From the NCBI RefSeq assembly GCF_003598715.1, contig NZ_QZFU01000023.1, forward strand, positions 62,001-126,000: DNA of 64,000 nt. The letters run 5' to 3'. This stretch comes from Nocardia panacis. Lineage in GTDB: Bacteria; Actinomycetota; Actinomycetes; Mycobacteriales; Mycobacteriaceae. Below, piece by piece: positions 33,706 through 41,519 of this stretch. A model generated the notes under the pieces. It was not told where the DNA came from. It saw only the letters and a program-made list of their open reading frames with translations, and searched no databases. Numbering within the stretch: the stretch's first letter is position 1; each line of letters opens with the position of its first letter. The position numbers and the translations under genes are program-made.

Positions 33706-33897
33706 TTGTCGACTGTTCACCCGTCGTCCCGGCATGGCAACAGGCGGCGTGCCGCTCGACGTGACCGACGACGCGAGTGTGGCCGCGGCGTCCGTACCCC
33801 GCGACAGGGCGCGGCCATCGCGATTCGCCTCGCGACCCTGCCCGACGACGGACCGACCGGTGGATTCTTCGACGACGCCGGAACGGTGCCCTGGTGA
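33706..33897 (+). pseudogene. C-terminal relic of a short-chain dehydrogenase
   Basis: The end of this stretch reads IRLATLPDDGPTGGFFDDAG followed by TVPW and a stop, the highly characteristic C-terminus of carbonyl-reductase-like SDRs (..WLATLPDDGPTGGFFrDrkpipW). The 110 bp before it show SDR-like residues only in shifting frames, and the Rossmann and YxxxK parts are missing. It is therefore a decayed 3' end. It lies between the DinB gene and the right copy of the 36-bp repeat. Confidence 0.65.
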
Positions 33898-33973
33898 CAG
33901 GCACGCCGGAACCCACGGTTCCTCGCGGTCGGGCGCGCGCGACGCTCGAACTCCGCACCGGACCCGCGATATT

Positions 33974-34009
33974 TGGACCCTATTCCTCGTCTTCGTCGAA
34001 TTCGTCCTC
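33974..34009. repeat. 36-bp imperfect direct repeat, right copy
   Basis: TGGACCCTATTCCTCG and onward to TTCGTCCTC, 32 of 36 bases identical to 32274-32309. It overlaps the stop codon and the last ten codons (acidic tail) of the 2OG-Fe(II) oxygenase gene. Confidence 0.6.
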
Positions 34010-35809
34010 GTCGTCTTCGTCCCACTCCTCTTCCCTGATATCGGACTCCTCCAACGGACGAACCATCGGAATGCTCACCGTCGACTGCTCATAGGTCGCC
34101 CGCCACGAGTTGCGGAAGAAGTCGAATTTCAAATGCCGCAGGCCCGCGTATTCGGCGAACAGGATCGGCGGGACGAGAAAGTGGGCCGCCGCGACGGTAT
34201 TCGAGGCGACGACCAGATCCTCCGGCCCGACGGTGAGGTACACGGGGCCTTGGCAGGCCGCGAAGTTCACCGGCGCGGGCGCTCGCTTGCCGAGGACGTG
34301 GATGCGGTTGCCCTCGACGACGAACATTTCCGGATCGAGCAGCACATCTTCGCCGAGCATCAGGATCGGCGCGGGCATGATGTCGGCCTTCGCGGCATCC
34401 TGCGCGTGCCGGTAATGCTCGATGACCTCTTCATTGCGCTCGACATCGAGGGTCTCGACGATGTAACCGTCGTTGCAGATCGGGCAGGCACAGTCGGGAA
34501 GGTCGAAGCCGTCGAATTCCTCCGGTTCGGGGAACAGCAGCGACTTGTCGAAGGCGACGATCGGCGCGCTGCCCGACTTGTCGGCGAGGAAGGCCGGGAT
34601 CCAATCCGAATTCTCGGCGTGGATCACCTCCGCCGCGCACTCGGCGCGGAAGGTGGATTCGCCGATCCCGCAGTTGAAGTAGTCGAGCAGGGTGATCGCC
34701 GCGCATTCGGGCAGCGACAGATCATCGGCGAACCAGAAGTCGTAGCCGTTGGTCACGAAATCTCGGCCGCGAAACTGCTTGTGCAAGAAGGGTTCCGGCG
34801 TGGTTCCCGGAGCGGGTCCACGCCAGTGCGCGGCGGCGACCTCGTTGTAGTAGGCATCGGCGTGGCGGGCCAGTTCGGGCGCGAAGACGCTCTCCCCGGT
34901 CAGATAGCAGGCTTTGCCGAACAGTGCCGCGATCCGCGGATCGTGCTCGACAGCCGGATCGGTGAAGATCAATTCGGTCCGCAGGAAGACCTTGCGGCCG
35001 TCGCGGTAGGGCGCGCCTTCGTGCTCGTAGCGCTGATCGAAGATCACGCAGGTGCAGGCTTCGATCTCGTCCAGCGCGGCGCCGCCGATCAGATCGAGCG
35101 CGGGTTCGCCGGAGCCGCCGGTGAGGTAGAGCAGCACCGTGTAGCGGGAGATATGCGAGTGCGCCGCATCGTAGTAGGGCGTATCGCGGTGGCGGTGGAA
35201 ATTGGCGTCGCCCGGTTCGAAACGGTTGCAGCGGAAGACGGGATTCACGTGCGAGAAGCCCGCGAGCGGCAGCGCCTCGGACACCGCGGCGGTGAGAGCG
35301 TCGGCCAGCCGCGCCGAATGGAAGATGAACCGGTCACCGCCGCGGGTGGCGGCATTGAGCGGCGGGACGTAGAGGCCGAGCGAGTCGAGTCCTTCCAGGC
35401 TCGCACGGGTGGCTTCGGGCAGTTCCAGTGCGAATGTGTAAGCGCCGTCGGCGAATTCGTGGCGGCCGGTGAGCGTCAGTTCGGCATCGGCGAACAGGTA
35501 GTCGAGGGGGAGGATGTTCTCGAAGGTGCGCAAGGACAGTTCGCACGGATCGACGAAGACGGCGGCCAATCGCGGCGCGGCGCCGGGCCTTGCGAACAGC
35601 TCGCGCACCCCGACGTCGATGTGTTCGGCCTCGACGAAGCGGACCGCTTTGAACCGGGCCGTCGGATGCCAGCAGATCGCCAATCCGTCCACTACCGCAA
35701 CGGGTTCGGCGGTGGTGGCGTTCACCTCGTCGCGGTAGCGGGCGACCGCATCGGCGGGAGCGCGCTCGGCCGACAGTTCGAAGAACCGATCACGCAGTGC
35801 GATACTCAT
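33980..35809 (-). CDS. 2OG-Fe(II) oxygenase with acidic C-terminal tail
   Basis: About 609 residues. A prolyl-4-hydroxylase-like double-stranded beta-helix lies in the middle: H207 and D209 in FHRHRDTPYYD, H263 in FDQRYEHEGAPYRDGRK, and R277 in VFLRTELIF as the 2-oxoglutarate contact, giving a full HxD..H..R set. The N-terminal 150 and C-terminal 300 residues are unfamiliar; the latter include a cysteine cluster DCACPICNDGY that could bind metal, and the protein ends in a run of Asp/Glu. The ATG at 35809 overlaps the stop of the LRR gene (ATGA), so the two are translationally coupled and probably act together, for instance the LRR protein as substrate or targeting partner. Confidence 0.75.
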   Translation of the reverse strand: MSIALRDRFFELSAERAPADAVARYRDEVNATTAEPVAVVDGLAICWHPTARFKAVRFVEAEHIDVGVRELFARPGAAPRLAAVFVDPCELSLRTFENILPLDYLFADAELTLTGRHEFADGAYTFALELPEATRASLEGLDSLGLYVPPLNAATRGGDRFIFHSARLADALTAAVSEALPLAGFSHVNPVFRCNRFEPGDANFHRHRDTPYYDAAHSHISRYTVLLYLTGGSGEPALDLIGGAALDEIEACTCVIFDQRYEHEGAPYRDGRKVFLRTELIFTDPAVEHDPRIAALFGKACYLTGESVFAPELARHADAYYNEVAAAHWRGPAPGTTPEPFLHKQFRGRDFVTNGYDFWFADDLSLPECAAITLLDYFNCGIGESTFRAECAAEVIHAENSDWIPAFLADKSGSAPIVAFDKSLLFPEPEEFDGFDLPDCACPICNDGYIVETLDVERNEEVIEHYRHAQDAAKADIMPAPILMLGEDVLLDPEMFVVEGNRIHVLGKRAPAPVNFAACQGPVYLTVGPEDLVVASNTVAAAHFLVPPILFAEYAGLRHLKFDFFRNSWRATYEQSTVSIPMVRPLEESDIREEEWDEDDEDEFDEDEE

Positions 35810-36717
35810 ACGCTCCTCCAATAGCTGCGCAGGGCAGGCGGAAGCTGCGGGGCGGACGCGAGCATTCGCGCGCCGTCCTCGCCCACATCGGCGCGATACA
35901 GCCACAGTCGCGTGAGCGAGCCGATGAACGGCGCTTCCAGCAGCGCGCGCACACCTTCCACGCCGATGTTGTTGTAGCGCAGGTCGAGTTCGGTCAGCCG
36001 AGTCAGGCCGTGCAGCGCACGCACACCCACTGCGGTGATCAGGTTACGCTGCAGATGAATTCGGCGAACACCGGCGAAGGACCCGGCTCCCGCGAGCGCG
36101 GCGATACCCACATCGCCCACCCGACTGTAGCGCAGGTCGAGCATTTCGAGTCGCGCGACAGTGGGATCGCCCGCCGCGGCGAGGGCTTTCGCACCGGGAC
36201 CACCGAGGCGCAGATAGGCCAGATCGAGTTCCACCAATCGGCCGAGATCGATTGTCGCGAGGGCGTCGACCTCGATGCGCGTTTGCGGCCCGTTCGCGCC
36301 GATGTTGTAGTCGGGGAACGGGAAACTGTCCTGGCGGGGGTCTGGTTCGATGCGCAGCGCGGTGACGAACCGCTGCCGCAGCGCCTGTGCTATCAGCGTG
36401 GGTTCGTCATCGGACCACACGATCCCGACTTTCGTCGCGAACCCGTGCCGACGGGCCAGGCACGTCGAGTTCGACGGTAGTTCGGCGTCCCAACCCTGCT
36501 GGTGTTCGCTTGTCAGGGCGGCGATCTCCCGATCGAGGTCCGAGCGATCACCGGGACCGATGCGGGCGCGCTCCTGTTCGAGTCGAATCAGTCTGCCTCG
36601 CGCGTCGCCGCACCCGTCGAGCCATTCGCCGTAGGCGCGCCACGTGGCGGGATCGTCGGGATTGTCCCGCAGCCGCTGTTCGAGGCCCGCGCTGTCCACC
36701 GCACCGGTCGCATTCAT
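35806..36717 (-). CDS. leucine-rich-repeat protein with TIGR02996 N-terminal domain
   Basis: 303 residues, no signal peptide. Residues about 12-50 (DNPDDPATWRAYGEWLDGCG, then DARGRLIRLEQERARIG) match the repeat-companion domain TIGR02996 that accompanies LRR or other repeats in planctomycetes, myxobacteria and actinobacteria. Residues about 155-290 are LRRs of the 23-28-residue type (LVELDLAYLRLGGPGAKAL, LEMLDLRYSRVGDVGIAAL, LTELDLRYNNIGVEGVRALL). Cytosolic protein-interaction module whose stop overlaps the start of the oxygenase gene. Function unknown. Confidence 0.8.
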   Translation of the reverse strand: MNATGAVDSAGLEQRLRDNPDDPATWRAYGEWLDGCGDARGRLIRLEQERARIGPGDRSDLDREIAALTSEHQQGWDAELPSNSTCLARRHGFATKVGIVWSDDEPTLIAQALRQRFVTALRIEPDPRQDSFPFPDYNIGANGPQTRIEVDALATIDLGRLVELDLAYLRLGGPGAKALAAAGDPTVARLEMLDLRYSRVGDVGIAALAGAGSFAGVRRIHLQRNLITAVGVRALHGLTRLTELDLRYNNIGVEGVRALLEAPFIGSLTRLWLYRADVGEDGARMLASAPQLPPALRSYWRSV

Positions 36718-36844
36718 TGCGAGGATGCTAACAGTCGCGGCGTCTTGATGAACTGTTCAGTGCCACAATGGTTTCAGGGGCACGAACACTACCGACCGCC
36801 TATCTCCGGCAAAGCAGTTCACCGCGCGGCCGCGGCCTTCCCGG

Positions 36845-37144
36845 CTAGATCCGGTCGAGATCGGGCAGGGTGCCGAGCTCGTCGGAGACGAGCTCGCCCA
36901 AAGTGCCGAAGAATGCGGCGATTCCGGGAAGATTCGGCCCCTTGGCTCTGGAAGCGTGGAAGTCGGCCGCCGTACGCCATCCGACGATGTCGAGCCATTC
37001 GTCATCGGGGAGTTGAATGAGCTGTGCGCCGAGAAACCCGGTCCTGTCGGCCTCGAAATCGGCCACCATGGCGGGTCGGGCCGCCAGCATGGCACGGGTG
37101 TTTTCCGGGGCGACCCGGAATCGGGTCAGCTCTATCGTGGACAT
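36845..37144 (-). CDS. antibiotic-biosynthesis-monooxygenase-like (ABM) small protein
   Basis: 99 residues of the dimeric alpha-beta barrel ABM type: MSTIELTRFRVAPENTRAML, GFLGAQLIQLPDDEWLDIVG and WRTAADFHASRA follow the strand-helix pattern with the typical W-R/S at the dimer interface. Members act on quinones, haem or aldehydes, often without a cofactor; catalytic residues are not conserved enough to assign. ATG 37144 with GGAG about 10 bases upstream. On the same strand downstream of the lipoprotein gene, 95 bp apart. Confidence 0.75.
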   Translation of the reverse strand: MSTIELTRFRVAPENTRAMLAARPAMVADFEADRTGFLGAQLIQLPDDEWLDIVGWRTAADFHASRAKGPNLPGIAAFFGTLGELVSDELGTLPDLDRI

Positions 37145-37239
37145 GGCGTTCAACTCCAATCGATATTTCACACGCCCCTTGCCGCAGTCGTATACGGCGA
37201 TTTCGGCAAGGGGAGAGCGTGATTCAAGGTATCCGACCG

Positions 37240-37773
37240 CTACGGGCGAGTCGTGGTGGTCGGCGCGGGAGCGCTCGTCGTACCGCAGAAGGTCTTCGTG
37301 CCACAGGTGTCGGTGCCACCAGCCGTCGACGGCGGAGCACTGGTGGTGCCGCAGAACGTTTTCGTCCCGCAGGTGTCGGTGCCACCGGCCTGCGGCGCCG
37401 GAGTCGTTGTGACGACACCGCATTGGACGGTGCTGTCGCACCCGTCGGTGCCGTTGAACACCGGAGGAGCCTGGGTGGCGCCGCCCGCGTCGCCGGGCTG
37501 CTGAGCGACGGTCTGCCCGGTCCCGCCGCCACCCGAATTCCCTTCGGCACCACCGGAATTGCCGCCTCCACCGGAGTTGCCCGGTGTCGCGGTGGTGGTG
37601 ACCGGTGGTGTCGTCTTCGAGACGACGGTCGAAGTGGCTGTCGCGGTAACGGAGTGCGTCGTCCCGGAATTCTTGTCGGCCGAACAGGCGGTCATGATCA
37701 ACGCGGGCGCGACAATGCCGAGCGCGAGCCCCACCCCGGCACGCAGGCGCCGTCCTTTACCCAACATCCGCAT
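37240..37773 (-). CDS. low-complexity secreted lipoprotein with a duplicated Cys motif
   Basis: About 177 residues. Signal peptide with basic start and lipobox ALIMTACSAD makes it a surface lipoprotein. The mature part is a Thr/Ser/Gly/Pro-rich stalk (TATATSTVVSKTTPPVTTTA, then glycine-rich GGGGNSGGAEGNSGGGG) followed by cysteine pairs; GGTDTCGTKTFCGTTSAP occurs twice in a row and a related DGCDSTVQCGVVTTTPAP precedes them. The chain ends in TTTTRP. Such stalk-like lipoproteins are variable in Nocardia; function unknown. ATG 37773 follows GAGGGA. Confidence 0.75.
   Translation of the reverse strand: MRMLGKGRRLRAGVGLALGIVAPALIMTACSADKNSGTTHSVTATATSTVVSKTTPPVTTTATPGNSGGGGNSGGAEGNSGGGGTGQTVAQQPGDAGGATQAPPVFNGTDGCDSTVQCGVVTTTPAPQAGGTDTCGTKTFCGTTSAPPSTAGGTDTCGTKTFCGTTSAPAPTTTTRP
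37271..37386. repeat. 50-bp coding repeat, two copies
   Basis: 37271-37320 and 37337-37386 are near-identical 50-bp units (GGTGTCGGTGCCACC at the end of each) separated by 16 bp. They encode the duplicated cysteine motif of the lipoprotein and could expand or contract by slippage. Confidence 0.7.
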
Positions 37774-38097
37774 AGTCCCTCTTCCTGCCCACGCTCCGCT
37801 GCCCGAAACGGGCGGTCGCGCACCGACAACCGGATACCCCGGTTCCGACCGGTAGCCGCCGACGACCCTGGTCGTTGCGCGGCAAAATCTGTCGCCACGC
37901 GCGTGCCGCGCCACAGCGACCACGCCGCGCCCGAAACGGGACACTACGCACCCCATCCGATCGAACCTTCCCAACCTCGAGAAGATGCCGCGAAGGATTC
38001 GTCACGGTACGCACGGACAACGCCAAGGCGATCGCGCGCGGATGCGACGCAAGGAAAGCCGACGCGGGCGGCTACCCCCACCGATTCCCGACGAAGA
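37774..38097. other. 324-bp intergenic region, no gene seen
   Basis: Lies between the lipoprotein start and the PadR gene stop. No frame combines a start with a ribosome site and actinobacterial codon usage. It should hold the lipoprotein promoter; I could not pick a convincing one. Confidence 0.4.
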
Positions 38098-38685
38098 TCA
38101 GTCGGACACTTCCTCGTGGCCGGGCCAACTCAGCGTGCCTTCGGCGATCTCGGCGCGGATCGATTCCAGCCACGCGATCTCCGAACGATCCTGCGCCAGG
38201 GCATATTCGGCCTCGATGACATACAGCCGCGGCACCCCTTCCGCGTGCACCTCGGCCAGCAGACGACCGTCCTCCTCGGAGCGTTCGCGCAACCGCTCGA
38301 TGCGTTCGCTCAGCGCGTCGAGCGCGCCGTCGGGACCGAGTGCGCCGAGGTAGGCGATCGCACCGAGGAATCCGGTGAATCCCCGTGCCGGGTGGCGGAT
38401 TTCGTGGTCGAGTCGACGGACGAGTTCGGCGCTTCCGGCGGGGGTGAGCGCGTAGACGGTGCGTTCGGGTCGATTCCCGCTGCGCTGCTGCCCCTCCTCC
38501 ACCGCCCACCCCTGCTCGACCACGGCCGACACCACATTATAGAGGGTGCCGCGATTGACAGCTGACGCGTAATGCTCACTGCGCGAACGTAATTCGGTGA
38601 GCAACTGATAGGGATGCGCGGGTTGCTCCATGAGCCGACCGAGCACCGAGACGACGAGGGGGTTGTCCAAAAGCTTCGCTGGCAT
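38098..38685 (-). CDS. PadR-family transcriptional regulator
   Basis: 195 residues. Winged HTH of PadR type: LVVSVLGRLMEQPAHPYQLL, TLYNVVSAVVEQGWAVEE and RTVYALTPAGSAEL. The C-terminal PadR_C/VirR domain is a helical dimerisation segment (DALSERIERLRERSEEDGRL, then YALAQDRSEIAWLESI). The start codon lies inside an inverted repeat, pointing to autorepression. PadR proteins usually control an adjacent exporter; here the divergent gene is a membrane-anchored GNAT. Confidence 0.9.
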   Translation of the reverse strand: MPAKLLDNPLVVSVLGRLMEQPAHPYQLLTELRSRSEHYASAVNRGTLYNVVSAVVEQGWAVEEGQQRSGNRPERTVYALTPAGSAELVRRLDHEIRHPARGFTGFLGAIAYLGALGPDGALDALSERIERLRERSEEDGRLLAEVHAEGVPRLYVIEAEYALAQDRSEIAWLESIRAEIAEGTLSWPGHEEVSD

Positions 38686-38715
38686 GGTCTAAATATAACA
38701 GTCTAAATAGACCAT
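38684..38715. promoter_or_regulatory. PadR autoregulatory operator
   Basis: A perfect 8-bp inverted repeat ATGGTCTA (38684-38691) / TAGACCAT (38708-38715) encloses a second copy of GTCTAAATA (38687 and 38701). It covers the start codon of the PadR gene and is strikingly AT-rich. Confidence 0.6.
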
Positions 38716-38954
38716 AGGCAACCGACAGGTCGACCTTCCAGTGGATCGAGGAGACGGCCGACCCGAGCCGCCGAGGATCGACCGCCATCCGATATCCCCC
38801 ACCGGAAGTCGGTATCGCGATCGTCGGCCCCGGGATCGCTGAAGCATCTCTCGCCGAGGAATACAGCGTCGGCCGCTGGACCATCGACGACATCATCAGC
38901 GACCCCTCACCACCCACATGGGCCTACCGAGTCGGAATCGAATATCGTTCGCGC

Positions 38955-39743
38955 ATGTTCCCCACCTGGCGAATCGCCGTTGCCAAAGCGACATTTCAGC
39001 GCTGGCCCCGGCATGCCACCCTTGGGCTGGCGACATGGATCGCAGTCATCGGGTTTCCCGCAGCGGTCATCGGCGGCGGCATCACGACCAGATTCCCCTC
39101 TGCCGCAACCGAACTCATCGTTGGCGTCCGGCTGCTGCTTGTGGTCGCCACCATCCTCGTCGCGGGATCGCTCTGGGTGTGGCGCGTCAGCGAACTCACC
39201 AACAAGGAAACCAGTGCGCGCTACGACTTGCCGCGGGACATCGAAACCTCGCGGCTCACCCTGCGCCGACCGGCGCCGAGGGACGCGGTCTCGCTCGAAG
39301 CCACAATCGACGATGCGATGCTGGACAGCAACGGCTGGACAGCACGAAAAGGTCGGGCACTGATCAAGGCGATCGGCGGCGGCCACCCGACTCCAGGGCT
39401 TCTCGTGATCGAATCGCGGTCGGACGCAACCGTGATCGGTGGCGCAACCGTGTACTCCACCGGCGACGAAACATCCTCGCGTTCCATCGGTTGGTGGATC
39501 GGCGCCGGTCACCGGGGCGCCGGTTACGCCGGCGAAGCGGTCGCCGCACTGGTCGACGCCATCCACGACGCCGGATACGCCAGCGTCGAGATCGGCACGA
39601 AAGAGTCGAATCTCGCGGTGCAGCGCATCTGCGACAAGATCGGCGCGACAGTAGTGGACCGGCGACCGCAGCCGCTACCGAACGGATCGACCGTCCTCGT
39701 AATCTGGTACGAGCATCGACGTGTGGTCACAGAACCAACGTGA
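38955..39743 (+). CDS. membrane-anchored GNAT acetyltransferase (RimJ/RimL-like)
   Basis: About 262 residues. Two N-terminal hydrophobic helices (LATWIAVIGFPAAVIGGGIT and LLLVVATILVAGSLWVW) precede a GNAT domain starting IETSRLTLRRPAPRDAVSLE. Motif A is RSIGWWIGAGHRGAGYAGEA and motif B NLAVQRICDKIGATVV. The anchoring of a RimJ-type domain to the membrane is unusual. ATG 38955 is used. The frame stays open for about 80 codons upstream (to 38718) with coding-like composition but has no ATG or GTG, so an unrecognised upstream portion or relic may exist. Divergent from the PadR gene. Confidence 0.75.
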   Translation: MFPTWRIAVAKATFQRWPRHATLGLATWIAVIGFPAAVIGGGITTRFPSAATELIVGVRLLLVVATILVAGSLWVWRVSELTNKETSARYDLPRDIETSRLTLRRPAPRDAVSLEATIDDAMLDSNGWTARKGRALIKAIGGGHPTPGLLVIESRSDATVIGGATVYSTGDETSSRSIGWWIGAGHRGAGYAGEAVAALVDAIHDAGYASVEIGTKESNLAVQRICDKIGATVVDRRPQPLPNGSTVLVIWYEHRRVVTEPT

Positions 39744-39862
39744 ATCAGAGGCTCGCGCAACAGGACACGGATCTATCCGGAAGCGCCGGCCATGAAGTCT
39801 CCATTGACGGTCGGAGGTCCAACAGGCCGGCGGACAAAGGTTTCCCCCACCAGTGTGGGATG

Positions 39863-40318
39863 TCAGTTGGGGTGGGCGGTGGGTGTTTGCTCGACAAGGG
39901 TGGCGGTGGCGCGATCCAGGAATTCGCAGAACTGTCTGTGCTCGTCGGGGGTGAAGCGGTCGGTGAGTGCGCGTTCGAGCACGATGACTTCTCGGTAGGC
40001 GCGGTCGAGGAGGTCCCGTCCCGCGGGGGTTGCGGTCGCGATCATGACCTTGGCGTGCACCGCGGCGGGTCGGCGATCGATGAGTCCTTTGTTCTGCATC
40101 CCGGTCAGAACGGTCGCCATGCTCTGCTGGGTGACCCCGAGGGCGCGGGCCAGTTGCGCACCGGACATGCCGTCCGCACGCGAGAGGGTCAGCAGCACCG
40201 TGTACTGGGTCATGGTCAGTCCGTAGCCGCGCAGCGCCGCCTCGTGGTGGGCCATGAGCGCGTGTTCGGCGCGCCGGATGCGAGTGCACACGTATTCCTC
40301 GACGGGCACGTCGGCCAT
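39863..40318 (-). CDS. MarR-family transcriptional regulator
   Basis: 151 residues. Winged HTH in the middle: YTVLLTLSRADGMSGAQLAR, ALGVTQQSMATVLTGMQNKG and LIDRRPAAVHAKVMIATATP (the wing), flanked by dimerisation helices. Faces the quinone oxidoreductase gene over a 56-bp dyad and most likely represses it until a quinone or other electrophile is bound. No cysteine suggests direct thiol sensing apart from C11 and C132. Confidence 0.9.
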   Translation of the reverse strand: MADVPVEEYVCTRIRRAEHALMAHHEAALRGYGLTMTQYTVLLTLSRADGMSGAQLARALGVTQQSMATVLTGMQNKGLIDRRPAAVHAKVMIATATPAGRDLLDRAYREVIVLERALTDRFTPDEHRQFCEFLDRATATLVEQTPTAHPN

Positions 40319-40333
40319 GTCACAACTCCCTCA

Positions 40334-40389
40334 GTTGACTCAAATACCTGATACTGCTTGGCTCTTGCATATCAGGATACTGAGTCAAC
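40334..40389. promoter_or_regulatory. 56-bp MarR dyad operator
   Basis: Twenty-base arms 40334-40353 and 40370-40389 are complementary at 16 of 20 positions; the outer 9 bases GTTGACTCA / TGAGTCAAC and the inner CTGATA / TATCAG parts match exactly. Each arm has an internal imperfect palindrome (TATCAGGATA), so two MarR dimers may bind symmetrically between the divergent genes. Confidence 0.7.
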
Positions 40390-40406
40390 ACAGAAAGTTG
40401 AATGTG

Positions 40407-41354
40407 ATGAAGGCTGTTGTGCTGGACACCGACGATCAGTTCCACCTGTCCGAGGTGCCCGAACCCGTACCGGGGCCGGGTGAGGTCGCGATCCGGGTCG
40501 CCTACGCGGGGGTGCAGTACGGGGATGTGCTGGTGCGCGCGGCGCATTTCCCGTTGCCACGCCCGTTCGTGCCGGGGTTCGAGGCGGCAGGCGCGATCGT
40601 CGCGGTCGGCGACGGCGTGGACGCGACGCGGCTCGGTGAGCCGGTGGTCGCGCTGGTCGGTGGGGGCGCCTACGCCGAGGTTGTGACCGCGCCCGCCATG
40701 CTGGCGATCAACGCCGCCGCGATCGGGCCGCGAGAGGCCGCCGGGTTCGGGTGGGTGACCCCGACCGCCTACGACCTCATCAACACCGTCGCCAGGGTGC
40801 GGCGCGCGGACAGTGTGCTGATCCACGCGGCCGCCGGTGGTGTCGGAACACTGGCCGGGCAGTTCGCGGCGGCGGCGGGTGCGCAGCGAATCGTCGGGGT
40901 GGTCGGCAATCCCGGTCAGGTCGAGTACGCGCGCCGGTTCGGCTACCACGAGGTGCTGGTGCGCGACGAGTTTCCCGACGCGCTGGGCGAGGAGCGGTTC
41001 GACGTGATCCTGGATCCGATCGGCGGCGCCACCAGGGTCGCGAACCTGCAACGGCTGGCGCCCCACGGTCGGATCGTGGTCTACGGCAACATCGCCACCT
41101 TCGAGCCGGTCACCGTGTCGACCAACGACCTGCTGATGCGAGGCCAGTCGCTGCTCACCTACAACAGTGACCTGACCAGCAAGTCCGATCCGAAACGATT
41201 GGCCGACAGCGCGACTCGCGCCATGGCCCTGGTCGCCGACGGGTCGGTGGGTATCGATATCACCGCCGAATACACCCTGACCGAGGTCGAGACCGCGATC
41301 GCCGACCTGGCCGGTGGCGTGACCCACGGCAAGGCGATCGTCCGCGTCGGGTGA
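40407..41354 (+). CDS. NADPH:quinone oxidoreductase (zinc-independent MDR family)
   Basis: About 315 residues. MKAVVLDTDDQFHLSEVPEP starts the catalytic GroES-like domain, AYAGVQYGDVLVRAAHFPLP replaces the zinc-binding site, and VLIHAAAGGVGTLAGQFAAA is the NADPH-binding loop with the A-A-x-G-G-V-G motif of quinone reductases. The later ILDPIGGATRVANL and GRIVVYGNIA segments fit QorA/zeta-crystallin. Two-electron reduction of quinones, in the cytosol. ATG 40407. Controlled by the divergent MarR gene. Its stop is 6 bp before an Acr3 relic. Confidence 0.9.
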   Translation: MKAVVLDTDDQFHLSEVPEPVPGPGEVAIRVAYAGVQYGDVLVRAAHFPLPRPFVPGFEAAGAIVAVGDGVDATRLGEPVVALVGGGAYAEVVTAPAMLAINAAAIGPREAAGFGWVTPTAYDLINTVARVRRADSVLIHAAAGGVGTLAGQFAAAAGAQRIVGVVGNPGQVEYARRFGYHEVLVRDEFPDALGEERFDVILDPIGGATRVANLQRLAPHGRIVVYGNIATFEPVTVSTNDLLMRGQSLLTYNSDLTSKSDPKRLADSATRAMALVADGSVGIDITAEYTLTEVETAIADLAGGVTHGKAIVRVG

Positions 41355-41360
41355 GGCGCC

Positions 41361-41519
41361 ACCTCCGGGCAAGCCCTCGCCGGAGTGGTCGGACCGCTGA
41401 TCGAGGTCCCGGTCCTCGTCGGCCTCGTCTACGTCTCGCCGGCACTGCGCGGACGATTCCGGGCCACGAGCATCGCGCCCGCCGAAACCGCCCGCACCGA
41501 AGGAGTATCGCGGTCGTGA
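41361..41519 (+). pseudogene. C-terminal relic of an Acr3 arsenite exporter
   Basis: Fifty-two codons reading TSGQALAGVVGPLIEVPVLV then GLVYVSPALRGRF match the final helix of Acr3/ArsB-type arsenite permeases (..GQALAGVVGPLIEVPVLVxLVYV). The frame ends at TGA 41517-41519, overlapping the GTG start of the arsC-like gene exactly as in an intact acr3-arsC operon. The other nine helices are absent; the stop of the quinone oxidoreductase lies directly upstream, so the relic is the scar of a replacement. Confidence 0.8.

Noticed and set aside
26400..34010. Integrative element with integrase or transposase
   Set aside because: No recombinase, transposase or inverted terminal repeats found; island status rests on composition, relics and a short repeat only.
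33632..35824. A 730-codon plus-strand frame opposite the 2OG oxygenase
   Set aside because: Low-complexity sequence without domains, explained by the codon bias of the real minus-strand gene.
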